Assembly (NCBI GenBank): GCA_016788485.1
Contig: JAEUSV010000052.1
Location: 1-44,771, forward strand
Length of the DNA stretch: 44,771 nt
Reading direction: 5' to 3'
Origin: Flavobacteriales bacterium
Lineage (GTDB): Bacteria > Bacteroidota > Bacteroidia > Flavobacteriales_F > PHOS-HE28
A program made the position numbers and the translations under genes. Position 1 is the stretch's first letter. Each line of letters opens with the position of its first letter. The notes below the pieces were generated by a model that was not told the DNA's origin, ran no database searches, and saw only the letters and a list, made by a program, of their open reading frames with translations. This document shows positions 8,390-15,160 of this stretch, one piece after another.

Positions 8390-8424
8390 CCATCTGTGTT
8401 CATCCGTGTTCATCCGTGGTTCCA
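8390..8424 (-). repeat. Dispersed repeat, inverted copy
   Basis: Reverse complement carries the same ACCACGGATGAACACGGATG core as the two plus-strand copies, with GAACAC in place of GGACAC. With copy 1 it could form a long imperfect hairpin. Confidence 0.8.
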
Positions 8425-8431
8425 TCCCAAT

Positions 8432-8452
8432 GGCTCCGGCAACGCCGGAGCC
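8432..8452 (+). terminator. Perfect 9-bp hairpin after the ABC operon
   Basis: GGCTCCGGC and GCCGGAGCC pair perfectly around AAC, followed by GTCCTTTC. It lies 107 bp past the membrane-protein stop and between the repeat copies. The weak T-run makes termination likely but not certain. Confidence 0.55.
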
Positions 8453-8463
8453 GTCCTTTCACA

Positions 8464-8499
8464 ACCACTGATGGACACGGATGGACACAGATAAGGCTG
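8464..8499 (+). repeat. 36-bp dispersed repeat, copy 2
   Basis: Differs from 8343-8378 by one base in the ACCAC(A/T)GATGG part and shares the ATAAGGCTG end. The gap 8326-8613 holds these repeats, a hairpin and the helicase promoter, and no gene. Confidence 0.85.
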
Positions 8500-8570
8500 A
8501 TGCTGCAACGTCCGTCGGTGGTTCCATTCCCTGTTCATAAGCCGATCCGTGGTGCGCGGGGTGCCGGAAG

Positions 8571-8578
8571 TACCTTCG
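8571..8578 (+). promoter_or_regulatory. -7 box TACCTTCG of the helicase gene
   Basis: TACCTTCG fits TAnnTTyG, the variant used repeatedly in this window. It is 35 bp before the helicase ATG. Confidence 0.55.
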
Positions 8579-8613
8579 CGGTCCGCCTGAACGAAGGGGC
8601 GGGGAACGAGCAG

Positions 8614-11019
8614 ATGGACTACCTGAGCGGCCTGAACGAGGCCCAGCGCGCGGCGGTGACGCACACCGATGGACCCACGATGGTGATCGCGGGCGCGGGC
8701 AGCGGCAAGACCAAGGTGCTGACCACGCGCATCGCGCACCTGATGATGGCCAAGGATGTGGACGCCTTCCAGGTCCTGGCGCTCACCTTCACCAACAAGG
8801 CCGCGCGCGAGATGAAGGAGCGCATCGCGCACGTGGTGGGCCGCAGTGAGGCCGCCAACCTGTGGATGGGCACCTTCCACAGCGTGTTCGCCCGCATCCT
8901 CCGCGCCGAGGCCGACAAGCTCGGCTACCCGAAGGACTTCACCATCTACGACACCGACGACAGCCGCTCGCTGATCAAGACCATCCTGAAGGAGTGGCAG
9001 CTCGACGACAAGCTGTACAAGCCCAACCAGGTGCATGGCCGCATCAGCATCGCCAAGAACAACCTGATCGGTCCGCTCGAGTACCTCAACAACGCCGAAC
9101 TCATGGCCAGCGATGCCGCCGCGCTGCGCCCCAAGATCGGCGAGCTGTACAAGGCCTACGCCGAGCGCTGCTTCCGCGCGGGCGCCATGGACTTCGACGA
9201 CCTGCTCTTCAACACCAACCTGCTCTTCCGCGACCACCCGGACGCCATGCTGAAGTACCAGCAGCGCTTCCAGTACATCCTGGTGGACGAGTACCAGGAC
9301 ACCAACCTGGCGCAGTACAACATCGTGCGCACCCTGGCCGCGCGGCACGAGAACCTCACCGTGGTCGGCGACGACAGCCAGAGCATCTACGCCTTCCGCG
9401 GCGCCAACATCCAGAACATCCTCAACTTCCGGAAGGACTACCCGGACCACGCGCTCTTCAAGCTCGAGCAGAACTACCGCAGCACCAAGGTGATCGTGGG
9501 CGCCGCCAACTCGCTCATCGACAAGAACAGGGACCAGATCAAGAAGACCGTGTGGACCGCCAACGCCGAGGGCGACAAGATCCTCGTGCACCGCGCGGTG
9601 AGCGACAACGAGGAGGGCGCCTTCGTGGCCCACAGCATCTTCGAGACCAGGATGCAGCGGCAGGTGCCCAACAAGGATTTCGCGATCCTGTACCGCACCA
9701 ACGCCCAGAGCCGCAGCATGGAGGAGGCGTTGCGCAAGCTCAACATCCCCTACCGCATCTACGGCGGCCTTAGCTTCTACCAGCGCAAGGAGATCAAGGA
9801 CCTGCTCGCCTATTTCCGCCTCACCTGCAACCCCAACGACGAGGAGGCGCTGAAGCGCATCATCAACTACCCCGCGCGCGGCATCGGGCAGACCACCGTG
9901 GAGAAGCTGATGGTGGCCGGCGGCGAGCGCAGCCTCAGCGTGTGGGACGTGATGAACCAGCACCTGGGTGAGCTCGGGTTCAACGAAGGCACACGCAAGC
10001 GCCTTGCGGACTTCGTGCTGATGATCCGCAGCTTCCAGACCATGCTCGCCGACCAGAGCGCGCACACGCTCGGCGAGTACATCGCCCGCACCACCGGCCT
10101 GCTCAGCGACCTCTTCGCTGACAAGACGCCCGAGGGCGTGAGCCGCTACGAGAACATCCAGGAACTGCTGAACGGCATGAAGGAGTTCAGCGACACCAAC
10201 GAAGGCAGCGACGTGCCGCGCACCCTGCCCGACTTCCTCATCGACGTGGCGCTGCTCACCGACGCGGATAACGACGACCCCAACGACAACGACCGGGTGA
10301 GCCTGATGACCATCCACAGCTCCAAGGGCCTGGAGTTCGAGCACGTGCACATCGTGGGGCTGGAGGAGGAGCTCTTCCCCAACCAGATGAGCGTGACCAC
10401 GCGCGCCGACCTGGAGGAGGAGCGCCGCCTGTTCTACGTGGCGCTCACCCGCGCCAAGACGAAGGCCACGCTGAGCTACGCGATGAGCCGGTACAAGTGG
10501 GGGCAGCTCACCGCCGCCGAGCCCAGCCGCTTCATCGACGAGATCGACCCGCAGTACCTGGAGATGCCCACGAGCAGCTCCCGGATGAACATGGGCTTCG
10601 GCGACCGGCGCAGCCTCACCCCGCCGTGGGCGAGCCGTTCGGGCAGCTTTGACCGCCCCGCCGCGGACCGCCCCGCCACCGAGCGGCCTTCCATGGAGCG
10701 CCCGCTGAGCCGCCCCATCCAGGGCCGGCCCGCCGCGCAGCCCTCCAACGCACCGCCGCCCCCGCCGCCGCCGCAGCGCAAGAGCCTGAAGCGCATCACC
10801 GGCGAAGGCTCGCCGCTCGAGGCCACCAGCACCCTGGGCCACACGCCCCCCGAAGGCATCCACGAGGGCGCCACGGTGGAGCACGAGAAGTTCGGCAAGG
10901 GCAAGGTGATCAAGGTGGAAGGCCGCGCGCCCGACCTCAAGGCCACGGTCTTCTTCCCCAGCGCGGGCCAGAAGCAACTGCTGCTGCGCTTCGCGAAGCT
11001 GCGGGTGGTGGAGGGCTGA
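8614..11019 (+). CDS. uvrD: UvrD/PcrA-type superfamily 1 DNA helicase
   Basis: 3'-5' helicase of 801 residues acting in repair and replication. Walker A is AGAGSGKT (residues 26-33); motif Ia LTFTNKAAREMKER, motif II VDEYQDTN, motif III VGDDSQSIYAFRGA, motif IV QNYRS, motif V MTIHSSKGLEFEHV and motif VI YVALTRAK are all present in order. Residues about 670-730 are a Pro/Arg-rich low-complexity linker (DRPAADRPATERP...), and the last 55 residues (HEKFGKGKVIKVEG) form the PcrA-type C-terminal Tudor-like domain that contacts RNA polymerase in other bacteria. ATG 8614 is used since MDYLSGLNEAQRAAV is the normal N-terminus; codons upstream belong to intergenic repeats. uvrD or pcrA would both be acceptable names. 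Confidence 0.93.
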   Translation: MDYLSGLNEAQRAAVTHTDGPTMVIAGAGSGKTKVLTTRIAHLMMAKDVDAFQVLALTFTNKAAREMKERIAHVVGRSEAANLWMGTFHSVFARILRAEADKLGYPKDFTIYDTDDSRSLIKTILKEWQLDDKLYKPNQVHGRISIAKNNLIGPLEYLNNAELMASDAAALRPKIGELYKAYAERCFRAGAMDFDDLLFNTNLLFRDHPDAMLKYQQRFQYILVDEYQDTNLAQYNIVRTLAARHENLTVVGDDSQSIYAFRGANIQNILNFRKDYPDHALFKLEQNYRSTKVIVGAANSLIDKNRDQIKKTVWTANAEGDKILVHRAVSDNEEGAFVAHSIFETRMQRQVPNKDFAILYRTNAQSRSMEEALRKLNIPYRIYGGLSFYQRKEIKDLLAYFRLTCNPNDEEALKRIINYPARGIGQTTVEKLMVAGGERSLSVWDVMNQHLGELGFNEGTRKRLADFVLMIRSFQTMLADQSAHTLGEYIARTTGLLSDLFADKTPEGVSRYENIQELLNGMKEFSDTNEGSDVPRTLPDFLIDVALLTDADNDDPNDNDRVSLMTIHSSKGLEFEHVHIVGLEEELFPNQMSVTTRADLEEERRLFYVALTRAKTKATLSYAMSRYKWGQLTAAEPSRFIDEIDPQYLEMPTSSSRMNMGFGDRRSLTPPWASRSGSFDRPAADRPATERPSMERPLSRPIQGRPAAQPSNAPPPPPPPQRKSLKRITGEGSPLEATSTLGHTPPEGIHEGATVEHEKFGKGKVIKVEGRAPDLKATVFFPSAGQKQLLLRFAKLRVVEG

Positions 11020-11358
11020 TCACTTCTCCCGCCACACCGAGCGCACGGGCTTCAGCGAGTCGAGCACCACGGCCGTGCACTGGCTCTCGTCGATGAAGAT
11101 GTTCACGCCGCTGCAGACGAGCGAACCCTCGGCCGTGTACAGCTCATCGCTGCCGGTATCGCGCTGGTTGAGATAGTACCAGGTGCGGCCGAGGCCGGCG
11201 TACTCGAGCACCTCGAGGTGCCCGCAGTCGTGCCGCTTCTTCGCGCAATGCTCGATGCGGTCGCTGAGCCAGCCCGGCAGGCCCTCGGGGATGTCCTTGG
11301 CGCAGGAGGCCAGGGACAGCAGCAACAGGGGCAGGTGGCGGAGCGGCGCGCGGCGCAT
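11020..11358 (-). CDS. Small lipoprotein, unknown function
   Basis: 112-residue protein starting MRRAPLRHLPLLLLSLASCAKD, a clear signal peptide with lipobox LASC (Cys19). The mature part contains five more cysteines (at about residues 38, 45, 80 and 92) and no recognised domain; disulfides in the periplasm are plausible. The start at 11358 is fixed by the signal peptide and by a TACTTTCG box that ends 4 bases upstream of the ATG. The stop is immediately after the helicase stop (convergent, adjacent). Confidence 0.75.
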   Translation of the reverse strand: MRRAPLRHLPLLLLSLASCAKDIPEGLPGWLSDRIEHCAKKRHDCGHLEVLEYAGLGRTWYYLNQRDTGSDELYTAEGSLVCSGVNIFIDESQCTAVVLDSLKPVRSVWREK

Positions 11359-11362
11359 GCAC

Positions 11363-11370
11363 CGAAAGTA
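11363..11370 (-). promoter_or_regulatory. -7 box TACTTTCG with near-leaderless spacing
   Basis: On the minus strand TACTTTCG is followed by GTGC and then the lipoprotein ATG. In this geometry the expected transcription start falls at or next to the start codon. Confidence 0.6.
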
Positions 11371-11396
11371 AGGTCGGAGGATTCCCCCGGACCCTC

Positions 11397-11404
11397 TACC
11401 TTTG
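11397..11404 (+). promoter_or_regulatory. -7 box TACCTTTG upstream of the DUF4290 gene
   Basis: Exact TAnnTTTG match, 85 bp before the ATG at 11490, in a divergent promoter region of 131 bp. Confidence 0.55.
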
Positions 11405-11489
11405 ACCGACACCGGGCAGGAGCGCGCCGCGCGCCCCGCCGCACGATCACCGATCGAAGCGCCCGGTCCCTTCGCACAGTACGCCACGC

Positions 11490-12179
11490 ATGACCACGCT
11501 TCCCGCCGTTCCGTTCGATTACAACACCCAGCGCCCGCGCCTGATCATCCCCGAGTACGGGCGGCACGTGCAGCGCATGGTGGAGCACTGCCTGGGCGTG
11601 GAGGACCGCGCGGAGCGCACGCGCCTGGCGCACGCCATCATCCAGGTGATCGGCCGACTGAACCCGCAGCTGCGCAACGGCGAGGCCGGCGACCGCACCC
11701 TGTGGGACCACCTCTACATCATGAGCGAGTTCAAGCTCGATGTGGACGGCCCCTTCCCCAAGCCCACGCCCGAGGAGCTCGAGAGCAAGCCCGAGAAGGT
11801 CGCCTACCCCAAGCAGCAGATCACCTACGGCCACTACGGCAAGCTGGTGGAGCGCCTCATCGCCACCACCGTGGCCAAGGAGGAAGGCCCCGAGAAGGAG
11901 GCCCTCACCGTGCTCATCGCCAACCTCATGAAGAAGCAGTTCCTCGCATGGAACCGCGACAGCGTGGGCGACGGCGTGATCATCAAGGACCTGGCCGAGC
12001 TGAGCAAGGGCAAGCTGAAGCTGAAGCCCGACCAGCAGCTCACCAGCACCGACGCGCTGCTTCAGGCTCACCGCCAGGGCCCGCGCAACGAGGTGGACCT
12101 GCGAAAGCAGCGCTACGGCAACCAGGGCGGTGGCGGCGGCAAGAAGCGCAACCGCAAGCGGAAGAAGAACCGGTACTGA
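11490..12179 (+). CDS. DUF4290 family protein
   Basis: 229-residue protein of the Bacteroidota-specific DUF4290 family, recognised from the N-terminus FDYNTQRPRLIIPEYGRHVQ and the segment GDRTLWDHLYIMSEF. The body is predicted helical and cytosolic, with no signal peptide or membrane segment. The C-terminal 25 residues are a glycine stretch followed by a strongly basic run (KKRNRKRKKNRY), which suggests nucleic-acid contact. Molecular function is unknown. It lies 119 bp before murA on the same strand, as DUF4290 genes frequently do in this phylum, so a shared transcript is plausible. Confidence 0.85.
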   Translation: MTTLPAVPFDYNTQRPRLIIPEYGRHVQRMVEHCLGVEDRAERTRLAHAIIQVIGRLNPQLRNGEAGDRTLWDHLYIMSEFKLDVDGPFPKPTPEELESKPEKVAYPKQQITYGHYGKLVERLIATTVAKEEGPEKEALTVLIANLMKKQFLAWNRDSVGDGVIIKDLAELSKGKLKLKPDQQLTSTDALLQAHRQGPRNEVDLRKQRYGNQGGGGGKKRNRKRKKNRY

Positions 12180-12298
12180 GCCGGGGACCCGCCTCACCAC
12201 ATCCTGTTGTTAGTACCCGGCCGGCGGCACACCGCAGGGCGGAGCGCACGCGTTGTTGCTTTGGCGCAGGCCGCCCTTGAGCGCGGTCCACGCCAGCC

Positions 12299-13606
12299 AT
12301 GTCCAGCTTCCGCATCGAAGGGGGCCGCCGCCTGAAGGGCGAGCTCATCCCCCAGGGCGCCAAGAACGAGGCGCTGCAGATCCTCTGTGCCGTGCTGCTC
12401 ACCAGCGAGCCGGTCACCATCCACAACGTGCCCGACATCGTGGACGTGAACAAGCTCATCGACCTGCTGCGCGCCATGGGCGTACATGTGGAGAAGCTCG
12501 GCCCCGGCTCGTTCCGGTTCACCGCGAGGACCGTGAACCTCGAGTTCTTCCTCGACCCGGAGTACAAGCGCATGGGCGGCAGCCTGCGCGGCAGCGTGAT
12601 GGTGGCGGGCCCTGCGCTGGCGCGCTTCGGCCGCGGCTACATCCCCAGCCCCGGTGGCGACAAGATCGGCCGCCGCCGCATGGACACCCACTTCATCGGC
12701 TTCGAGCGCCTGGGCGCCGAGATCAAGTACGACGCCAAGGAGGGCTTCTACCGCGCAGAAGCGAAGCAGCTCAAGGGCTGCTACATGCTGCTCGACGAGG
12801 CCAGCGTCACGGGCACCGCCAACATCGTGATGGCCGCCGTGCTCGCCGAGGGGCGCACCACCATCTTCAACGCCGCCTGCGAGCCCTACCTGCAGCAGCT
12901 CTGCAACATGCTCGTGCGCATGGGCGCCAGGATCAGCGGCATCGGCAGCAACCTGCTGCACATCGACGGCGTGAAGGAGCTCGGCGGCACCGAGCACCGC
13001 ATGCTCCCCGACATGATCGAGATCGGCTCCTTCATCGGCCTCGCCGCCATGACGCGCAGCGAGATCACCATCAAGGACACCGGCTACGACCACCTGGGCA
13101 TGATCCCCGATGTGTTCCGCAAGCTCGGCATCGCCGTGGTGCGGAACGGCGACGACATCCACGTGCCGCAGCAGGAGCACTACACCATCACCAAGTTCAT
13201 CGATGGCAGCCAGATGATCGTGGCCGACGCGCCCTGGCCCGGCTTCACACCCGACCTGCTCAGCATCGTGCTCGTCACCGCCATACAGGCCAAGGGCAGC
13301 GTGCTCATCCACCAGAAGATGTTCGAGAGCCGCCTGTTCTTTGTGGACAAGCTGATCGAGATGGGCGCGCAGATCACGCTCTGCGACCCGCACCGCGCCC
13401 TGGTCATCGGCCACGACTTCGGCATGTCGCTGCGCGGCATCCGCATGACCAGCCCCGATATCCGCGCTGGCGTGTCGCTGCTCATCGCCGCGCTGAGCGC
13501 CGACGGGGTGAGCACCATCGACAACATCGAGCAGATCCGCCGCGGCTACCAGGACATCGAGGGCCGCCTCAACGCCATCGGCGCGCGGATCACGCTGGTG
13601 GATTGA
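12299..13606 (+). CDS. murA: UDP-N-acetylglucosamine 1-carboxyvinyltransferase (MurA)
   Basis: First committed enzyme of peptidoglycan synthesis: transfers enolpyruvyl from PEP to UDP-GlcNAc in the cytosol. 435 residues, start MSSFRIEGGRRLKGELIPQGAKNEA with the conserved K22-N23-equivalent pair (GAKNE). The active-site loop, normally GGCxIGxRPVDLH, reads GGDKIGRRRMDTH, so the catalytic Cys (Cys115 in E. coli) is Asp121. The C115D change is known to keep activity and abolish covalent inactivation by fosfomycin, so this enzyme is predicted to be fosfomycin-insensitive. The remaining EPSP-synthase fold repeats are complete. ATG 12299 matches the family N-terminus. Confidence 0.95.
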   Translation: MSSFRIEGGRRLKGELIPQGAKNEALQILCAVLLTSEPVTIHNVPDIVDVNKLIDLLRAMGVHVEKLGPGSFRFTARTVNLEFFLDPEYKRMGGSLRGSVMVAGPALARFGRGYIPSPGGDKIGRRRMDTHFIGFERLGAEIKYDAKEGFYRAEAKQLKGCYMLLDEASVTGTANIVMAAVLAEGRTTIFNAACEPYLQQLCNMLVRMGARISGIGSNLLHIDGVKELGGTEHRMLPDMIEIGSFIGLAAMTRSEITIKDTGYDHLGMIPDVFRKLGIAVVRNGDDIHVPQQEHYTITKFIDGSQMIVADAPWPGFTPDLLSIVLVTAIQAKGSVLIHQKMFESRLFFVDKLIEMGAQITLCDPHRALVIGHDFGMSLRGIRMTSPDIRAGVSLLIAALSADGVSTIDNIEQIRRGYQDIEGRLNAIGARITLVD

Positions 13607-13662
13607 GCGGCAGGATCCTCAGGGAGCGCGCAGTTCGGCCAGGCCCGCGCGGCCGGCAAGGC

Positions 13663-13670
13663 TACCTTCG
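13663..13670 (+). promoter_or_regulatory. -7 box TACCTTCG with near-leaderless spacing
   Basis: TACCTTCG, then TGGC, then the ATG of the thioredoxin-like gene at 13675. Confidence 0.6.
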
Positions 13671-13674
13671 TGGC

Positions 13675-14316
13675 ATGAAGCACCTCTTCCGCCTTTCGCT
13701 GGCCGCGCTCCTTCTGTTGCCCTTCAGCCTGCGCGCCCAGCAGCGACTGGGTGGCGTGGCCGTGGGACAGGCGGCGCCCGAGATCGCCATGAAGAGCCCT
13801 GCGGGCGACACGCTGCGCCTGAGCCAGCTGCGCGGCAAGGTGGTGCTGATCGACTTCTGGGCCAGCTGGTGCCGCCCCTGCCGCATGGAGAACCCCAACG
13901 TGGTGCGCACGTGGAAGAAGTACAAGGACGGTTACTTCACCAAGGGCAACGGCTTCGAGGTCTTCAGCGTGAGCCTGGACCGTCCCGGCGGCGGTGAGGC
14001 GTGGAAGACCGCGATCGCCACCGACAGCCTCGGCTGGAAATGGCACGTGGGCGCGGTGGACGGCGGGCAGAACCCCGCGGCCACGACCTACCAGGTGGCC
14101 TTCATCCCCACCAACGTGGTGATCGACGCCTCCGGCACCGTGCTGGCCACCGATGTGCACGGCACCGCCCTCGACCAGCTGCTGGAAGGGCTGGTGGAGA
14201 AGGACCCCGCCCGCATCGCCGCCATGGAGAAGGAGCGCAACCCCGGCAGCACCATGCCCGGCGGCAAGAAGGCCAAGTCCGCCAAGAAGGTGAAAGCGCA
14301 GAAAAAGGCCCCCTGA
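13675..14316 (+). CDS. TlpA-like periplasmic thioredoxin-fold protein (WCRPC)
   Basis: 213-residue exported protein with thiol-disulfide oxidoreductase fold. Signal peptide: MKHLFRLSLAALLLLPFSLRA with cleavage after AQA-like RAQ. The TlpA/AhpC-type domain (residues 30-175) contains the redox motif WCRPC (Cys66, Cys69) after VVLIDFWAS and the cis-Pro loop AFIPTNVVID. The last 35 residues are a Lys/Ala-rich tail (GGKKAKSAKKVKAQKK). It is followed 65 bp later by a second, related thioredoxin gene. The start is fixed by the signal peptide and by a -7 box 4 bases upstream. Likely role: reducing or exchanging disulfides in periplasmic clients. Confidence 0.88.
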   Translation: MKHLFRLSLAALLLLPFSLRAQQRLGGVAVGQAAPEIAMKSPAGDTLRLSQLRGKVVLIDFWASWCRPCRMENPNVVRTWKKYKDGYFTKGNGFEVFSVSLDRPGGGEAWKTAIATDSLGWKWHVGAVDGGQNPAATTYQVAFIPTNVVIDASGTVLATDVHGTALDQLLEGLVEKDPARIAAMEKERNPGSTMPGGKKAKSAKKVKAQKKAP

Positions 14317-14369
14317 GCACCGCTGACGGCCGTTCCGGCACGATGATCGCTGTGGGTGACGCACCTTCC

Positions 14370-14377
14370 TACTTTTG
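14370..14377 (+). promoter_or_regulatory. -7 box TACTTTTG with near-leaderless spacing
   Basis: Exact TAnnTTTG match followed by CCCC and the ATG at 14382. Confidence 0.65.
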
Positions 14378-14381
14378 CCCC

Positions 14382-14948
14382 ATGTCCTTTACCTCCCTCA
14401 TGAAGAAGACGCAGGTCGCCCTGATCGCCGGCGTGGCGCTGCTCGCCATCTACGGCTTCACAAACCGCATGGGCTCCGGCGGTGACCCCAAGATCGGCAC
14501 CAACGTGGGCGACAAGGCCCCGGAGCTGGCCTTCATGAACGCCGACAGCACCAAGGTGCTGAAGCTGTCGGAGCTGCGTGGCAAGTACGTGCTCATCGAT
14601 TTCTGGGCCAGCTGGTGCGGGCCCTGCCGCCGTGAGAACCCGAACGTGGTGGCCGCCTACCAGAAGTACACGAAGGCCAAGTTCAAGGAGGGCAAGGGCT
14701 TCGAGATCTACAGCGTGAGCCTCGACAAGAGCCGCGATGCCTGGAAGAAGGCCATCGCCGCCGACAAGCTGATGTGGAAGTACCACGTGAGCGACCTGGG
14801 CGCCTGGAACAGCGAGCCCGCCCGCCTCTACGGCGTGCACAGCATCCCCGCCAGCTTCCTGGTGGACCCCAACGGCATCATCATCGCCAAGAACCTGCGC
14901 GGCGAACTGCTGGACATGGAGCTCGACAAGCATGTGAAGAGCTTCTGA
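14382..14948 (+). CDS. TlpA-like membrane-anchored thioredoxin (WCGPC)
   Basis: 188-residue thioredoxin-fold protein. The N-terminus (MKKTQVALIAGVALLAIYGF, residues 7-26) is a hydrophobic anchor or signal without a clear cleavage site. The domain carries WCGPC (Cys79, Cys82), the consensus TlpA/ResA active site, and cis-Pro HSIPASFLVD. It is clearly a paralogue of the preceding gene: both share VLIDFWASWCxPCRxENPNV. The two differ in their active-site dipeptide (RP against GP) and in the C-terminal tail. The start at 14382 is supported by the promoter box 4 bases upstream; a Met six codons later is an alternative. Confidence 0.88.
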   Translation: MSFTSLMKKTQVALIAGVALLAIYGFTNRMGSGGDPKIGTNVGDKAPELAFMNADSTKVLKLSELRGKYVLIDFWASWCGPCRRENPNVVAAYQKYTKAKFKEGKGFEIYSVSLDKSRDAWKKAIAADKLMWKYHVSDLGAWNSEPARLYGVHSIPASFLVDPNGIIIAKNLRGELLDMELDKHVKSF

Positions 14949-14969
14949 CCGCGACGCGAAACACGCCTT

Positions 14970-14994
14970 GAAGCCCCCGCCCAGCGGGGGCTTC
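14970..14994 (+). terminator. Perfect 11-bp hairpin terminator
   Basis: GAAGCCCCCGC and GCGGGGGCTTC around loop CCA, 22 bp after the thioredoxin stop. The same stem recurs at 33215-33242. Confidence 0.7.
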
Positions 14995-15075
14995 GTCATG
15001 GAGGGGGTGCCGATCCGCTTTATCGCCCGCCATGCCCGGTCGGTCGACCGTGTGGGCCACCGGCGTCGAATGGCC

Positions 15076-15106
15076 TTGGAGATCACGTGATGAACCGTTA
15101 AGCTTG
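15076..15106 (+). promoter_or_regulatory. Promoter candidate for the metalloprotease
   Basis: TTG (15076-15078), 20 bp, then TAAGCTTG (15099-15106), one base from TAnnTTTG; 54 bp before the ATG. Confidence 0.45.
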
Positions 15107-15160
15107 TGTTCGTCCTTGGCGGAACACGACGCAACGGACCAACCAACACCCGAAGACCCG

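Noticed and set aside
8410..10977. Minus-strand open frame over the helicase
   Set aside because: The translated sequence is a biased composition without motifs; the plus strand carries all helicase motifs.
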